From Bacteroidota bacterium (lineage in GTDB: Bacteria > Bacteroidota > Bacteroidia > Chitinophagales > Chitinophagaceae): DNA of 20,414 nucleotides. The first letter of the stretch is position 1. Every line of letters begins with the position of its first letter. Shown here piece after piece: positions 6,956-14,921 of this stretch. The notes beneath the pieces are model-generated. The model did no database searches. It saw only the letters and a program-made list of their open reading frames with translations, and was not told where the DNA came from. A program made the translations under genes and the position numbers. Where the stretch lies: assembly GCA_025361325.1 (NCBI GenBank), contig JANYAL010000147.1:1-20414 (forward strand), in the 5' to 3' direction.

Positions 6956-9860
6956 CTTTCTGCTGTTTTAGTATAGGTAATGTAACGTTGAATTCAATCC
7001 CGTTATTGTCTATCCGTACTGGTTCATGACTTAGCAGGTTGTATCGGTTTATGATATTCTGCAGGCCCATCCCTGAACTGGCTTCCTGGCTGAGTTTTGG
7101 ATTGATGTTATTGTTCATGATCAGCCATTTGTCCTGCTCCATGTATAATTTCACCAGCAAGGGAGTCTCCTTGGATATTGCATTGTGTTTGATGGCGTTT
7201 TCCAGTAGCAATTGCAGGGTCAGGGGAGGGATATACGTGTTTCTTTTTGCTTCCGTGGTGATCCTGATATCCAGCTTAAGGCTCTCCCCGTATCTTTTTT
7301 GCTGGAGGTAGAAATAGGTCTGCACCATATTGATCTCTTCTTCCAGTGTAATGACATCCTTATCCCGGTAATTCACGATATTCCTAAAGAAGCCAGACAG
7401 CTGTTCCACATAGTCTACAGCCGCCTTTGGGTTCTCTTCAATGGCTGAAATGAGTGTATTAAAACTGTTGAACAAAAAATGCGGGTTTACCTGGTTGCGC
7501 AATACCTGGAACTGAAACTGTATTTTTTCCTGTTGCAGCAGCTGCATCTTTTTTAACTGTTTTTCCCGGCTCCTGATGTATAGGTAAATGAGTCCGGCAA
7601 TAACCAGCACTGTAAGTATAATGAACCACCATCGTTTCCAGAGCGGTGTTTCTATTACAAAAGAGTAGGTAGCCTCATCTGCGGTCGTGAAATCATCATT
7701 CAGTGAAGACCTGACATGGAATGTGTATTTACCCGGCTGCAACTGCAGGAAGGAGATCTTTCTGTCGCGGGTCAGTATCCAGGCGCTGTCCAGGCCCTCT
7801 AATTTATACTGGTATCGTATCTGGTCCGGATCAGTGTAATACACACCCGTAAAATTGAACGTAATACTGTTCTCATCATACCTGAAGCTACCGGGTTTAT
7901 ACCTGTCGATATCTTGCAGGAACAACTGAACAGTCTCTATAATGGTCTTTGGATAGTTCAGGGTGTTATTAACGGGCGTGTATTTGACTATGCCCTGTGC
8001 AGTACTAAACAGTATGTTCCCCGAAGTATCCTGTGCAACGGTTCCCACATCGGTATTGATCTCCTCGGGAATCCCCTGCTTGTTGTTATAATAACAGATC
8101 GTGCCTGTCTGGGGATGCAGCACATCGAATCCCTTTTTATTGACAATGATCACATTCCCCAGCCTGTCTGTCTTGATGGTGCTGATCCTCAGGTCGCTGA
8201 TCCCATTGGCGGAGTTATAATTAATGAATGAACTGCCGTTGAAGCGGTAAATCCCCGCATTGTCCGTATTGAACCAGATATCTCCATTTTTATCTTCCGC
8301 AAAAGAAAATATATGGTCATCCTTTAAACCGCTTTCCATGCCATAATGCGTGAATTTTCCTTTATCCAGTACTGTTATTCCCTTACCATCCGTACCGAAC
8401 CAGATCCTGCCGCGGCTGTCCTTCAGTATATAATAAATATAATTATTGCCGATATTGGTAATGTTATTGTAGTTGGTAAAACTGTATCTCTCACTGATAT
8501 GCTTATTGTATTCATGCAATTCAAATATCATGGCCACCCCTTCAAGCCCGCCCGCGCATACCGTATTACCATTCCCGGTAATGGACAGTATACTGGCATT
8601 CTTCAACAGCGGGTTCTCGGTTAGGTTCCTGTATTGCCCGGAAACCGGGTCCAGTATGAATATTCCGCTACCCATGGTACCTATCCAGATGTTGTGATGG
8701 GGGTCCTGGTACAGGCTGGTGATATCCGACTTGTTGTTCAGTTCTCCGATCCGGAATCTTTTGCTGTTGTACGAGCCGTTTACAGATAAATATTCCAATA
8801 CCCCGCCATTGGTGCTTACCCAGATATTGTTCTGGTAATCAGACATGACTGAATGGATCGTTTCATAGAGTGCTTTATCGTACAAGGGCAACAATTCAAG
8901 TTTTTCTCCTGCAGTGCATATCAGCTCGTTGGCTGTACTCATCCAGATATTGCCCTCATTATCCACAGCCAGGTTATTGATTTTGCCCTGTACTTGCTCT
9001 CCCATATTGGCCGGGTTAACCGTCAGGCTGAAACCGGGTTGATACAATAAGCCGTTTTCATCAGTTGCTATCCATAACCTGTTTTGCAACCATAACAGGG
9101 AATTGATCTGACCGTATTTCCAGTCTGTGGCAGCGGCCGGTACCGTGATCTGACCGGTGGTATGATCATACAGGCAAAACCCCTTTTCCTGCAATCCGAT
9201 CCAGAACCGATCCTTCCCGGCCGGTATGATACAGGTAACATAATAATCTGGCAGTCCATTTTTAGGACCAATCACTTTCACCGTCTTTTTTGAGCCTGAA
9301 ACAGAACAGCAGTTGATCCCCTGGTCGGTAGCAGCCAGTACATCGCCATTTTCTGCCAGTACCATGGCATGTATATGGGTATCACTCATGCCATCGGCCG
9401 TATCAATCAGGTACAGGTGCTTATTGGCAAAATAATAGATGCCTTCATCATTGGTGGAGAACCAGATATTATTTTGCCTGTCCTGCAGAAAGGAGGTAAT
9501 GGAACTCCTTGGCGTTCCTTCTTCCGGTTCAAAGTATTCCAGCCGGTTGTTCATCTTCCTGGCCAGGCGGCCATTCCGGAACCCAACCCATAGTTGTTCC
9601 TGGTTGTCCTGGAAGACAGCAGTCACCGTATCGGTATTAGCAGCTTTGGAAAAGGGTACATTCCTGAAATTAAGACCGTCGAAGCTCAGCAAACCCACGG
9701 TGGTACCTGCATAGACCAGGCCTTCCGAATTCTTATACAGGGTATTGATCTTGAAGAGCTGATTGTCTTTCTGCAATTTGAAAGACCTGAAGCCCAGTGA
9801 CTGTGCAAAGGGATCTTGCATCATCACCGTGAAAATCAATATGAAAGATATTTTATTCAA
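6948..9860 (-). CDS. Propeller-type sensor histidine kinase (HisKA_3-like 'His_kinase' family)
   Basis: A 970-residue membrane sensor kinase. A signal peptide (NKISFILIFTVMM, cleaved near FAQS) leads into a long periplasmic region of repeated two-component propeller blades. These are recognisable from recurring patterns such as NNIWFSTNDEGIYYF, GNIWMSTANELIC, NNIWVSTNGGVLEY, HNIWIGTMGSGIFIL and GRIWFGTDGKGITVL, forming roughly two seven-bladed propellers. A Y_Y_Y domain (about 660-735) and one transmembrane helix (about 742-762, WWFIILTVLVIAGLIYLYI) follow. The cytoplasmic part has the LytS-type phospho-acceptor box NPHFLFNSFN with H794, and an ATPase domain with LLLENAIKHNA and GMGLQN. The best start is a TTG at 9860. 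No ATG or GTG in this frame would keep the signal peptide, and the next ATGs (MM) would remove it. It begins 14 bases after the YceI gene and overlaps the response regulator by eight bases. Confidence 0.93.
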   Translation of the reverse strand: MNKISFILIFTVMMQDPFAQSLGFRSFKLQKDNQLFKINTLYKNSEGLVYAGTTVGLLSFDGLNFRNVPFSKAANTDTVTAVFQDNQEQLWVGFRNGRLARKMNNRLEYFEPEEGTPRSSITSFLQDRQNNIWFSTNDEGIYYFANKHLYLIDTADGMSDTHIHAMVLAENGDVLAATDQGINCCSVSGSKKTVKVIGPKNGLPDYYVTCIIPAGKDRFWIGLQEKGFCLYDHTTGQITVPAAATDWKYGQINSLLWLQNRLWIATDENGLLYQPGFSLTVNPANMGEQVQGKINNLAVDNEGNIWMSTANELICTAGEKLELLPLYDKALYETIHSVMSDYQNNIWVSTNGGVLEYLSVNGSYNSKRFRIGELNNKSDITSLYQDPHHNIWIGTMGSGIFILDPVSGQYRNLTENPLLKNASILSITGNGNTVCAGGLEGVAMIFELHEYNKHISERYSFTNYNNITNIGNNYIYYILKDSRGRIWFGTDGKGITVLDKGKFTHYGMESGLKDDHIFSFAEDKNGDIWFNTDNAGIYRFNGSSFINYNSANGISDLRISTIKTDRLGNVIIVNKKGFDVLHPQTGTICYYNNKQGIPEEINTDVGTVAQDTSGNILFSTAQGIVKYTPVNNTLNYPKTIIETVQLFLQDIDRYKPGSFRYDENSITFNFTGVYYTDPDQIRYQYKLEGLDSAWILTRDRKISFLQLQPGKYTFHVRSSLNDDFTTADEATYSFVIETPLWKRWWFIILTVLVIAGLIYLYIRSREKQLKKMQLLQQEKIQFQFQVLRNQVNPHFLFNSFNTLISAIEENPKAAVDYVEQLSGFFRNIVNYRDKDVITLEEEINMVQTYFYLQQKRYGESLKLDIRITTEAKRNTYIPPLTLQLLLENAIKHNAISKETPLLVKLYMEQDKWLIMNNNINPKLSQEASSGMGLQNIINRYNLLSHEPVRIDNNGIEFNVTLPILKQQKDA

Positions 9861-9874
9861 TAACAGGGGTTTGT

Positions 9875-10429
9875 CTATTTTTCTTTCATTACCGCTTTTA
9901 CCTCCACTTTTATTTCGGATGCAAGTTTCTCATGTACCACTTTAGGAATGGTAATATTATGTTCCGCCAGCAGTACGGTGAAATTTGATTTTACCGAAAC
10001 CACTTTGTCCTTAATGTCGAGTTCACATTTAATGATACGCTCCTGCACCACACCATGAACGGTGAGGTTTCCTTTTGCCCTGATATAATACAGCCCATCT
10101 TTATTAAAATCAATGTCTTCAATAATCTTGCCTTCGAAGACGGCCCTCGGGTATTTATCACTTTCCAGGTAGTTCTCATTGAAATGCTCCAGTTGTAAGG
10201 GGCTATTGAAGCCACTAAAGGTCCTGATGTTCACCGAGAAGGCGAACTGTTTCTTGGCTGCGTCGAAAATTCCTTTTAACTGGCTGCTGGAGGCCTTGAT
10301 CAGTTCCATCGGGGCATCGGAGCGGAAAGATATACTGCCGCTGTTTACATTATAGAACAACACCGGTGCCAGTGCGGCGGAAGCAAGCACCAGTATCAGG
10401 AAATTGAGTATGACAAATCTTTTCAGCAT
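9875..10429 (-). CDS. YceI-like lipid/polyisoprenoid-binding protein (second copy)
   Basis: A 184-residue secreted YceI-family protein, an antiparallel beta-barrel fold known to bind isoprenoid or amphiphilic ligands in the periplasm. The N-terminus is a hydrophobic signal (MLKRFVILNFLILVLASAALA). The mature part shows the family pattern: a first strand NVNSGSISFRSDAPM, the helix-preceding NENYLESDKYPRAVFEGKI segment, LTVHGVVQERIIKCELDI, and the closing FTVLLAEHNITIPKVV. It is clearly paralogous to the gene at 11393-11950, from which the DUF5777 barrel gene separates it. Spacing is 30 bases to that barrel gene and 14 bases to the sensor kinase, so all are one operon. Placement beside a sensor suggests this protein could deliver or report a ligand, which is inference. 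The ligand cannot be predicted. Confidence 0.9.
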   Translation of the reverse strand: MLKRFVILNFLILVLASAALAPVLFYNVNSGSISFRSDAPMELIKASSSQLKGIFDAAKKQFAFSVNIRTFSGFNSPLQLEHFNENYLESDKYPRAVFEGKIIEDIDFNKDGLYYIRAKGNLTVHGVVQERIIKCELDIKDKVVSVKSNFTVLLAEHNITIPKVVHEKLASEIKVEVKAVMKEK

Positions 10430-10459
10430 CCGGTTTGAACGTATAAGGGAAAGACCTTG

Positions 10460-11368
10460 TTAATGTTTTTTACCCAGGGTAAATACCCTTGATATGTTAA
10501 AACCGAATAAGATATCACCCTTTCCCCACTTGCCACTGGTTCCGGCAATGAAATTACTTTCATTCATTGCCTGGGAGTTGGTGAAATGCAACTGAAATAC
10601 ATGGCCACCGGTCTCCAGATCAAATCCAATGGATAACAAGTTGTTTGTACCGGCCAATTGATGCCGGGTCACCTGGTAGTAATATTCGGCATTCAAACTG
10701 ATCCGCCTGGTCAGTTTTTGTCTTCCACCAATGCCTATGGCAAACACATCATCGGGATCTGTATTCAGGGTTATCAGGTGCCGGTGCACATAGCTGGGCA
10801 TAATCTGTAACGATGTGTTATCTGAGAATTTACGGCCAATGATCAACTGGTGGGTATAAGAAGCACAAGAGGTGAAATCATTGCTGATCCCCGGCACATT
10901 AACCCGCAGTGTCCTCAAAGCAAATGTGGGCACATAGCTCAACGTGAACGGCATGTTCTTTTTACCCCTGGATTGCCTGAGTATCCTGAGCTTCATAAAA
11001 ACATCGTATGTTTTCTGGTACGTGCTTCTTCCAAATCCGGCCATCAGGTTATCCGTAATTCCATAATCAAAGCCAAAACGCATCCTGGCTTCATCCAGGC
11101 CAAATAAACTATAGCTGCCTTCGTTCAGTTTCTCAAAACGATGGGAGATCTTGACATCCATCACCCTTTTACCGGTATTCTCCACAGAATGACCACTGAC
11201 CAGGCGGGTTGTCTTGAAGGTGGAAGTGGTGTAAAAGGTCTGTTCCTTTTCACTTTTTCCCATTTCCTTTTCCAGTTGTTTCATAATATCCGTGGTATCC
11301 TGGCCTACGGACCTGGATAAAAAGATCAACATAAAAACTGATATGGATAGAATGGTCTTCGGATTCAT
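10460..11368 (-). CDS. DUF5777-family outer-membrane beta-barrel protein
   Basis: A 302-residue protein with a signal peptide (MNPKTILSISVFMLIFLSRSVG) and a barrel-like mature region. I recognise the DUF5777 pattern: an early TTRLVSGHSVENTGKRVMDV, then ISHRFEKLNEGSYSLFGLDEARMR, FGFDYGITDNLMAGFGRSTYQKTYD and LRILRQSRGKK. It ends with ILFGFNISRVFTLGKKH, whose repeated strands fit an outer-membrane barrel. Members are known mainly from Bacteroidota and have no established biochemical role. Here it is flanked on both sides by YceI genes, 24 bases after one and 30 bases before the other, a tight arrangement pointing to joint function. A plausible but unproven picture is an outer-membrane partner for lipid-binding YceI proteins. 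A frequent cytochrome neighbour of this family is not present in the window. Confidence 0.87.
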   Translation of the reverse strand: MNPKTILSISVFMLIFLSRSVGQDTTDIMKQLEKEMGKSEKEQTFYTTSTFKTTRLVSGHSVENTGKRVMDVKISHRFEKLNEGSYSLFGLDEARMRFGFDYGITDNLMAGFGRSTYQKTYDVFMKLRILRQSRGKKNMPFTLSYVPTFALRTLRVNVPGISNDFTSCASYTHQLIIGRKFSDNTSLQIMPSYVHRHLITLNTDPDDVFAIGIGGRQKLTRRISLNAEYYYQVTRHQLAGTNNLLSIGFDLETGGHVFQLHFTNSQAMNESNFIAGTSGKWGKGDILFGFNISRVFTLGKKH

Positions 11369-11392
11369 GGGTTCGTATTGAATTGTCGAAAG

Positions 11393-11950
11393 TTAGTTTT
11401 TGGGTTCATACATACAATCTACGGTAAGCCTGATCGTAGGAGAGATGTTTTTTTCCACCATCTTGGGAATGGAAATATTATAATCTGCCAGGCGTATATT
11501 GAACTCGGATGTTGCAGCAATCTTTGAATCCCTGACCTGTATCGTTCCCCCTGTACTGATCTTCCTGGTCACTCCATGCAGGGTTAGGTCGCCGGAGACC
11601 ATTACCGGGTATATACCACTCTTTGTAAAATTCACCTTTCCCATATCTGCTATATTCCCCTTAAATATCGCTTTCTGGTATTTGTCACTTTCCATGTAAT
11701 CCTCGTTAAAATGCTCCTGCATCAATGCTTTCTTAAAGAGGAAGCCTTTCACGAGGACCGAAAAAGCAATATCCCCCTTTTGGATGTTGAGCACACTTAC
11801 AACCTGGTTGTTCACCGCATCTATATCCTCCAGGGTCGACCGGGAATAAAAACTGATAGTACCGTTCTTGGTAATGTAATTCTGCGCCGGGGCAGCCGTA
11901 ACGAATGACAATGAAAGCAGTAATGAAAAGAGGGTCCTTTTACAGGGCAT
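11393..11950 (-). CDS. YceI-like lipid/polyisoprenoid-binding protein (first copy)
   Basis: A 185-residue secreted YceI-family protein and first gene of the five-gene operon. The signal peptide (MPCKRTLFSLLLSLSFVTAAPAQ) is followed by TKNGTISFYSRSTLEDIDAVN, the conserved HFNEDYMESDKYQKAIFKG segment, GDLTLHGVTRKISTGGTI and FNIRLADYNISIPKMV. It shares the same layout and several motifs with the copy at 9875-10429 (HFNE-Y-ESDKY, LT-HGV, NI-IPK-V) but differs enough to be an old duplicate, not a recent one. The ATG at 11950 lies at the natural start of the signal sequence. The upstream region (11951-12129) contains an AAACGTTT palindrome and several hairpins but no clean TAnnTTTG promoter; the nearest match, TACAATTTG, has one extra spacer base. 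Periplasmic location follows from the signal peptide. The ligand is unknown. Confidence 0.9.
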   Translation of the reverse strand: MPCKRTLFSLLLSLSFVTAAPAQNYITKNGTISFYSRSTLEDIDAVNNQVVSVLNIQKGDIAFSVLVKGFLFKKALMQEHFNEDYMESDKYQKAIFKGNIADMGKVNFTKSGIYPVMVSGDLTLHGVTRKISTGGTIQVRDSKIAATSEFNIRLADYNISIPKMVEKNISPTIRLTVDCMYEPKN

Positions 11951-12129
11951 GGTTTTTAAAGTTAGGGTTCAAAAATCCAAATTGTACTATTAAACGTTTT
12001 AACGCGCTGATTATTGAGTATCCACCCTGCCTCCGGGTACTTTTCCCGGACTGGTGCCGTATTATCCGCACGGATATCCTGAACACCTCATTCGTTATTC
12101 AGGGATCCTCATATGAAAGGAGAAGGAGA
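11951..12129. promoter_or_regulatory. Intergenic region with palindrome and three hairpins upstream of the YceI operon
   Basis: This spacer contains an 8-bp palindrome AAACGTTT (11992-11999) and a GC-rich hairpin TCCGGG/CCCGGA with a 7-base loop (12032-12050). There is also a TATCCG-CA-CGGATA palindrome (12063-12076) and a stem ATCCTGAA/TTCAGGGAT with one bulged G (12076-12106). It must hold the operon promoter and the end of the OB-fold transcript. None of the hairpins is followed by a clear T-run on the minus strand, so I do not call a terminator. Confidence 0.4.
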
Positions 12130-12570
12130 TCATTTCGCCAGGTAGCAGCGGGTCAGGTATACATCCCCGGGTATGCCAAGCTCAACGGCCCCTGTATCCA
12201 TGCCTGTGCAGATACCTTTCAATGCCACAGTATCTCCCTTCCGGATTTTGTCTGCCGGCCCCTCCATGGTGCAATTCACAGCAGCGCCCGGTTCATTGGT
12301 TTGTATAAGAATGATAGCCTGGTTCTGCAGGTTTTGAGACACCTGTTTCACGATACCGGATACTTCCAGGATCTGACTGGTATATTCCCTTTTAGCCCTG
12401 GTGCTGTCGCCAGCAAAAGTTTGATATAATATGACCGCGGTGACCTGTTTACCGGCAGCACATTTTACACATACCGGTCCCTTGTTGTACAGGTAAATAC
12501 CTGCGGTCAATACAATGGCCAACACGCCGAGTATGGAAAAGAAGATTGTTCTCTTTGTTCTTTTTGTCAT
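12130..12570 (-). CDS. Membrane-anchored OB-fold (tRNA_anti-like) protein
   Basis: A 146-residue protein with an N-terminal anchor (MTKRTKRTIFFSILGVLAIVLTAGIYLYN) followed by a linker and a small OB-fold domain. The fold is recognised from the tRNA_anti-like family pattern: LEVSGIVKQV, then VNCTM, IRKGDTVALKGICTGMD, and the ending VYLTRCYL. Despite the family name these proteins have no demonstrated nucleic-acid role; in Bacteroidota they are usually exported or membrane-anchored and uncharacterised. I chose the ATG at 12570 over the in-frame ATG at 12609. It begins the positively charged segment directly before the hydrophobic helix, while the 13 preceding residues are atypical. The domain probably faces the periplasm. 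It lies 123 bases after recR on the same strand and could share its transcript. Confidence 0.75.
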   Translation of the reverse strand: MTKRTKRTIFFSILGVLAIVLTAGIYLYNKGPVCVKCAAGKQVTAVILYQTFAGDSTRAKREYTSQILEVSGIVKQVSQNLQNQAIILIQTNEPGAAVNCTMEGPADKIRKGDTVALKGICTGMDTGAVELGIPGDVYLTRCYLAK

Positions 12571-12693
12571 GACCAATGGCCCATAGCTCATTAAAATTAA
12601 GAATATCACCTGGTGCAGGACGGTTTATTACCCTGAGGCCATAAAAATGCAGGTTGAACCGGTAAAAACAGTTACCGGGCAGGAAGAAGCAGG

Positions 12694-13317
12694 TCATTGA
12701 CCGGATACAATATAATTCTCCACCGGTATGCGGTTACTGATGCTTTTAGCCAGGGTCATCTCATCGGCATATTCCAGTTCTCCGCCAAAAGCGATACCCC
12801 TGGCAATGGTAGTGATCCTCACCGGGAAGGCCTTCATTTTCCTGCTGATGTAATAGATGGTGGTATCGCCCTGTATATTGGGATTAAGTGCAAAGATGAT
12901 CTCTTTCACTTCCTCTTTTTCTACACGCTGCAGCAAAGCATCGATCTTCAGCTGTTCGGGCCCGATGCCGTCGAGTGGGGAAATGATGCCCCCCAGCACA
13001 TGGTAAATGCCATTGTATTGCTGGGTGCTTTCTATAGCAATCACATCGCGGATATTTTCAACTACACATAGCATGTCCTGTTTGCGCTGAAGATTACTGC
13101 AGATATTGCATAATTCCTTGTCGGAAATGTTATGGCAACGCGTACAGAATTTAATCTCGTTGTGCATCCGGGAGATGGTGTCGCTGAATTGCAACACGTC
13201 GCTGCTGTTCTGTTTTACCAGGTGTAATACCAGCCGCAAGGCCGTTTTTTTTCCGATACCCGGCAATTTGCTGAATTCATTAACCGCATTTTCAAGCAAT
13301 GTGGAAGAGAAGACCAT
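12694..13317 (-). CDS. recR: Recombination mediator protein RecR
   Basis: A 207-residue RecR, which with RecF/RecO loads RecA onto gapped, SSB-coated DNA in the cytoplasm. Domain order is standard: a helix-hairpin-helix (KLPGIGKKTALRLVLHLV), a four-cysteine zinc finger (CTRC...CNIC), then a Toprim domain beginning LCVVENIRDVIAIE with HVLGGIISPLDGIGP. The C-terminal ARGIAFGGELEYADEMTLAKSI closes the ring-forming subunit. Length is normal. The start is set at 13317 (MVFSSTLLENAV). The longer frame from 13344 adds nine residues not expected in the family, and a TATCTTTG promoter element (13322-13329) lies between the two ATGs, so the upstream ATG would not be transcribed from it. No recF or recO is in the window. 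Confidence 0.96.
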   Translation of the reverse strand: MVFSSTLLENAVNEFSKLPGIGKKTALRLVLHLVKQNSSDVLQFSDTISRMHNEIKFCTRCHNISDKELCNICSNLQRKQDMLCVVENIRDVIAIESTQQYNGIYHVLGGIISPLDGIGPEQLKIDALLQRVEKEEVKEIIFALNPNIQGDTTIYYISRKMKAFPVRITTIARGIAFGGELEYADEMTLAKSISNRIPVENYIVSGQ

Positions 13318-13321
13318 GCTC

Positions 13322-13348
13322 CAAAGATAAGAAGCCTCGCCCATACAA
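13322..13348 (-). promoter_or_regulatory. recR: Predicted recR promoter, near-leaderless
   Basis: On the minus strand TTG (13346-13348) is followed after 16 bases by TATCTTTG (13322-13329), a perfect -7 match to TAnnTTTG. The last base of the element is only four bases before the ATG at 13317, so the transcript should be leaderless or nearly so. The -33 spacing is slightly short. Confidence 0.5.
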
Positions 13349-13492
13349 CAGGGTTAAAAAGCAGTCCGGGTTCAGGGTTTTTACATGACAGATCCGTTTA
13401 TAAGGCCTTCCAGCAATGGGTGCTTGCGGCTGATCGTTCCATCCATGTATCAGTGATGAATAAAGCATGCGACACCACTGGCTTTGAAATCA

Positions 13493-14890
13493 TTATAGTG
13501 CTATATCCCGTTCATTATCCCAGTTTGCCCGGATACTCAGTCTTTGGGGCAGTGCCATCACTTTTTCGGGCTGTATCTTCTTTGTATAATTGCCCGGATC
13601 CCATGTACCGTTATTGTTGCTGTCGAATAATATGCGGACCTCGTAATCGCCTGGTTTGAATAATTTCTTACTCCAGGTTGTTGAAGAAAGCGGGTATGAT
13701 CCTTTTACGTCATCCCCCTGTATAAACTGAAGTACAGGGTTCTTAGCCAGGTCGAGGTTGGTGAAGCGCAATACCACATTTCCGTATTCCGTTTCCCGTT
13801 TGGTGGAGAAACGGATCGTATCGGTCCTGGTCAGACTGTTCCCCAGGGAATCAGCAACTGACGCCGGATCAATGATTAGCCTGTAATGCATGTCCTCCTG
13901 CCATTTCACAGCAATCAGCACCTTTTTCCTGCTGCTGTCCGTTTTGATATACACCGGGGAGATGGTGTTGTAACTGGTATCGGTGATCCTGATTTTTGAG
14001 GGGTCAAATTTCTTCAGCGGTTTATTGAAATTCAGTTCAAGGTCATCCGGCAATTCCTGGTTCTGTGAAACGACCGGGGTGGTATAAGTTAGTTTTTTAA
14101 CAGGTGTCACTTTTGCTGGCAGGGTACCGGTTTGCCCACGGGTATCTTTTACCTCAGCATAGGCATATAAAGTGATGGGCGTTGCGGTCTCCGATACCCG
14201 GACCGCGGAATCTGCGAAGGCAAATACCTCTGTCCTGGCATTATAGGTCTTGCTGCCGTCACCGTCTTTCAGGGCATAAATCTTATATAGGCCCGGAGCC
14301 AGGTTGGTGAAGGTGAACCTCCCGTCGCCGGTAAGCTTTGCCATATAGTCGGGCCTGTTCTTCTTAACGGCCGAATCATTGGTATTCCGGTACAGGAGAG
14401 CCATCAGTGTGCTGTCTGCCTTGCCGGTTTCGGCGATGATCACTTTACCGGTTATTATCATGGAATCAATATGGTTCCCGGTGGAGAAAACGTAGGTGAA
14501 ATTCTTATAGGGGTTGCCCTCGTTGACATCCCTGATGGCATTGCCGAAATTGATGGAATAGGTGGTGTTCGGCTTCAACGTATCCTTTAATTTGACCGTA
14601 ACGGTCTTCAGTTTGAATTCAATGGCGGGGTTGATCCTGGGAAAGGGCGATACCAGTACATTGTTCTGCACATCCTGTATGTCAACATATTCATCAAAGG
14701 TCAGTGTGATCCTGTTGCTGTTAAAATTCAGCGCGTACAGTTCCGGGCTTGCCTTTACCAGTTTCGGCGGTAAGGTATCTTTAGGCCCGCCCGTAGGAAT
14801 ACCTATCTGTGCACATCCTGAACCGCTTACTGCTATGCAGTAGGCCAGCGCAATAATGGCCAGGGAATATATAATCACATTAGGTCTCAT
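13493..14890 (-). CDS. Ig-like (Big_5) domain lipoprotein
   Basis: A 465-residue probable lipoprotein. The N-terminus has a hydrophobic segment (VIIYSLAIIALAYCIAV) ending at SGSGC, where the cysteine is a likely lipidation site even though the lipobox is not classical. It is directly followed by AQIGIPTGGPKDTLPPKLV, a signature I know from a widespread Bacteroidota family carrying a Big_5 Ig-like domain. The domain proper (about 45-140) includes ITLTFDEYVDIQDV and NTTYSINFGNAIRDVNEGN. A carboxypeptidase-like segment follows (FTFTNLAPGLYKIYALKDGDG), then a second Big-like region (LELNFNKPLKKFD...) and a C-terminal calcium-type DSNNNGTWDPGNY. The role is unknown; an envelope or cell-surface location is likely. 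It lies 31 bases downstream of the helicase gene, so the two are probably co-transcribed, a pairing whose logic is not clear. Confidence 0.85.
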   Translation of the reverse strand: MRPNVIIYSLAIIALAYCIAVSGSGCAQIGIPTGGPKDTLPPKLVKASPELYALNFNSNRITLTFDEYVDIQDVQNNVLVSPFPRINPAIEFKLKTVTVKLKDTLKPNTTYSINFGNAIRDVNEGNPYKNFTYVFSTGNHIDSMIITGKVIIAETGKADSTLMALLYRNTNDSAVKKNRPDYMAKLTGDGRFTFTNLAPGLYKIYALKDGDGSKTYNARTEVFAFADSAVRVSETATPITLYAYAEVKDTRGQTGTLPAKVTPVKKLTYTTPVVSQNQELPDDLELNFNKPLKKFDPSKIRITDTSYNTISPVYIKTDSSRKKVLIAVKWQEDMHYRLIIDPASVADSLGNSLTRTDTIRFSTKRETEYGNVVLRFTNLDLAKNPVLQFIQGDDVKGSYPLSSTTWSKKLFKPGDYEVRILFDSNNNGTWDPGNYTKKIQPEKVMALPQRLSIRANWDNERDIAL

Positions 14891-14921
14891 GGATCGGTGT
14901 TAGGTTACTTAAAAAATGTGC

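Noticed and set aside
12449..12697. Minus-strand frame of 82 codons overlapping recR's end and the OB-fold gene
   Set aside because: It overlaps the well-supported OB-fold frame for about half its length and shows no family pattern.
13318..13344. Longer recR start at 13344
   Set aside because: It adds nine residues not typical of RecR, and the predicted promoter element lies downstream of it.
13345..13492. Small minus-strand frame of 31 codons between the Ig-like gene and recR
   Set aside because: It is short, with no start context, no promoter and no resemblance to a known small protein.
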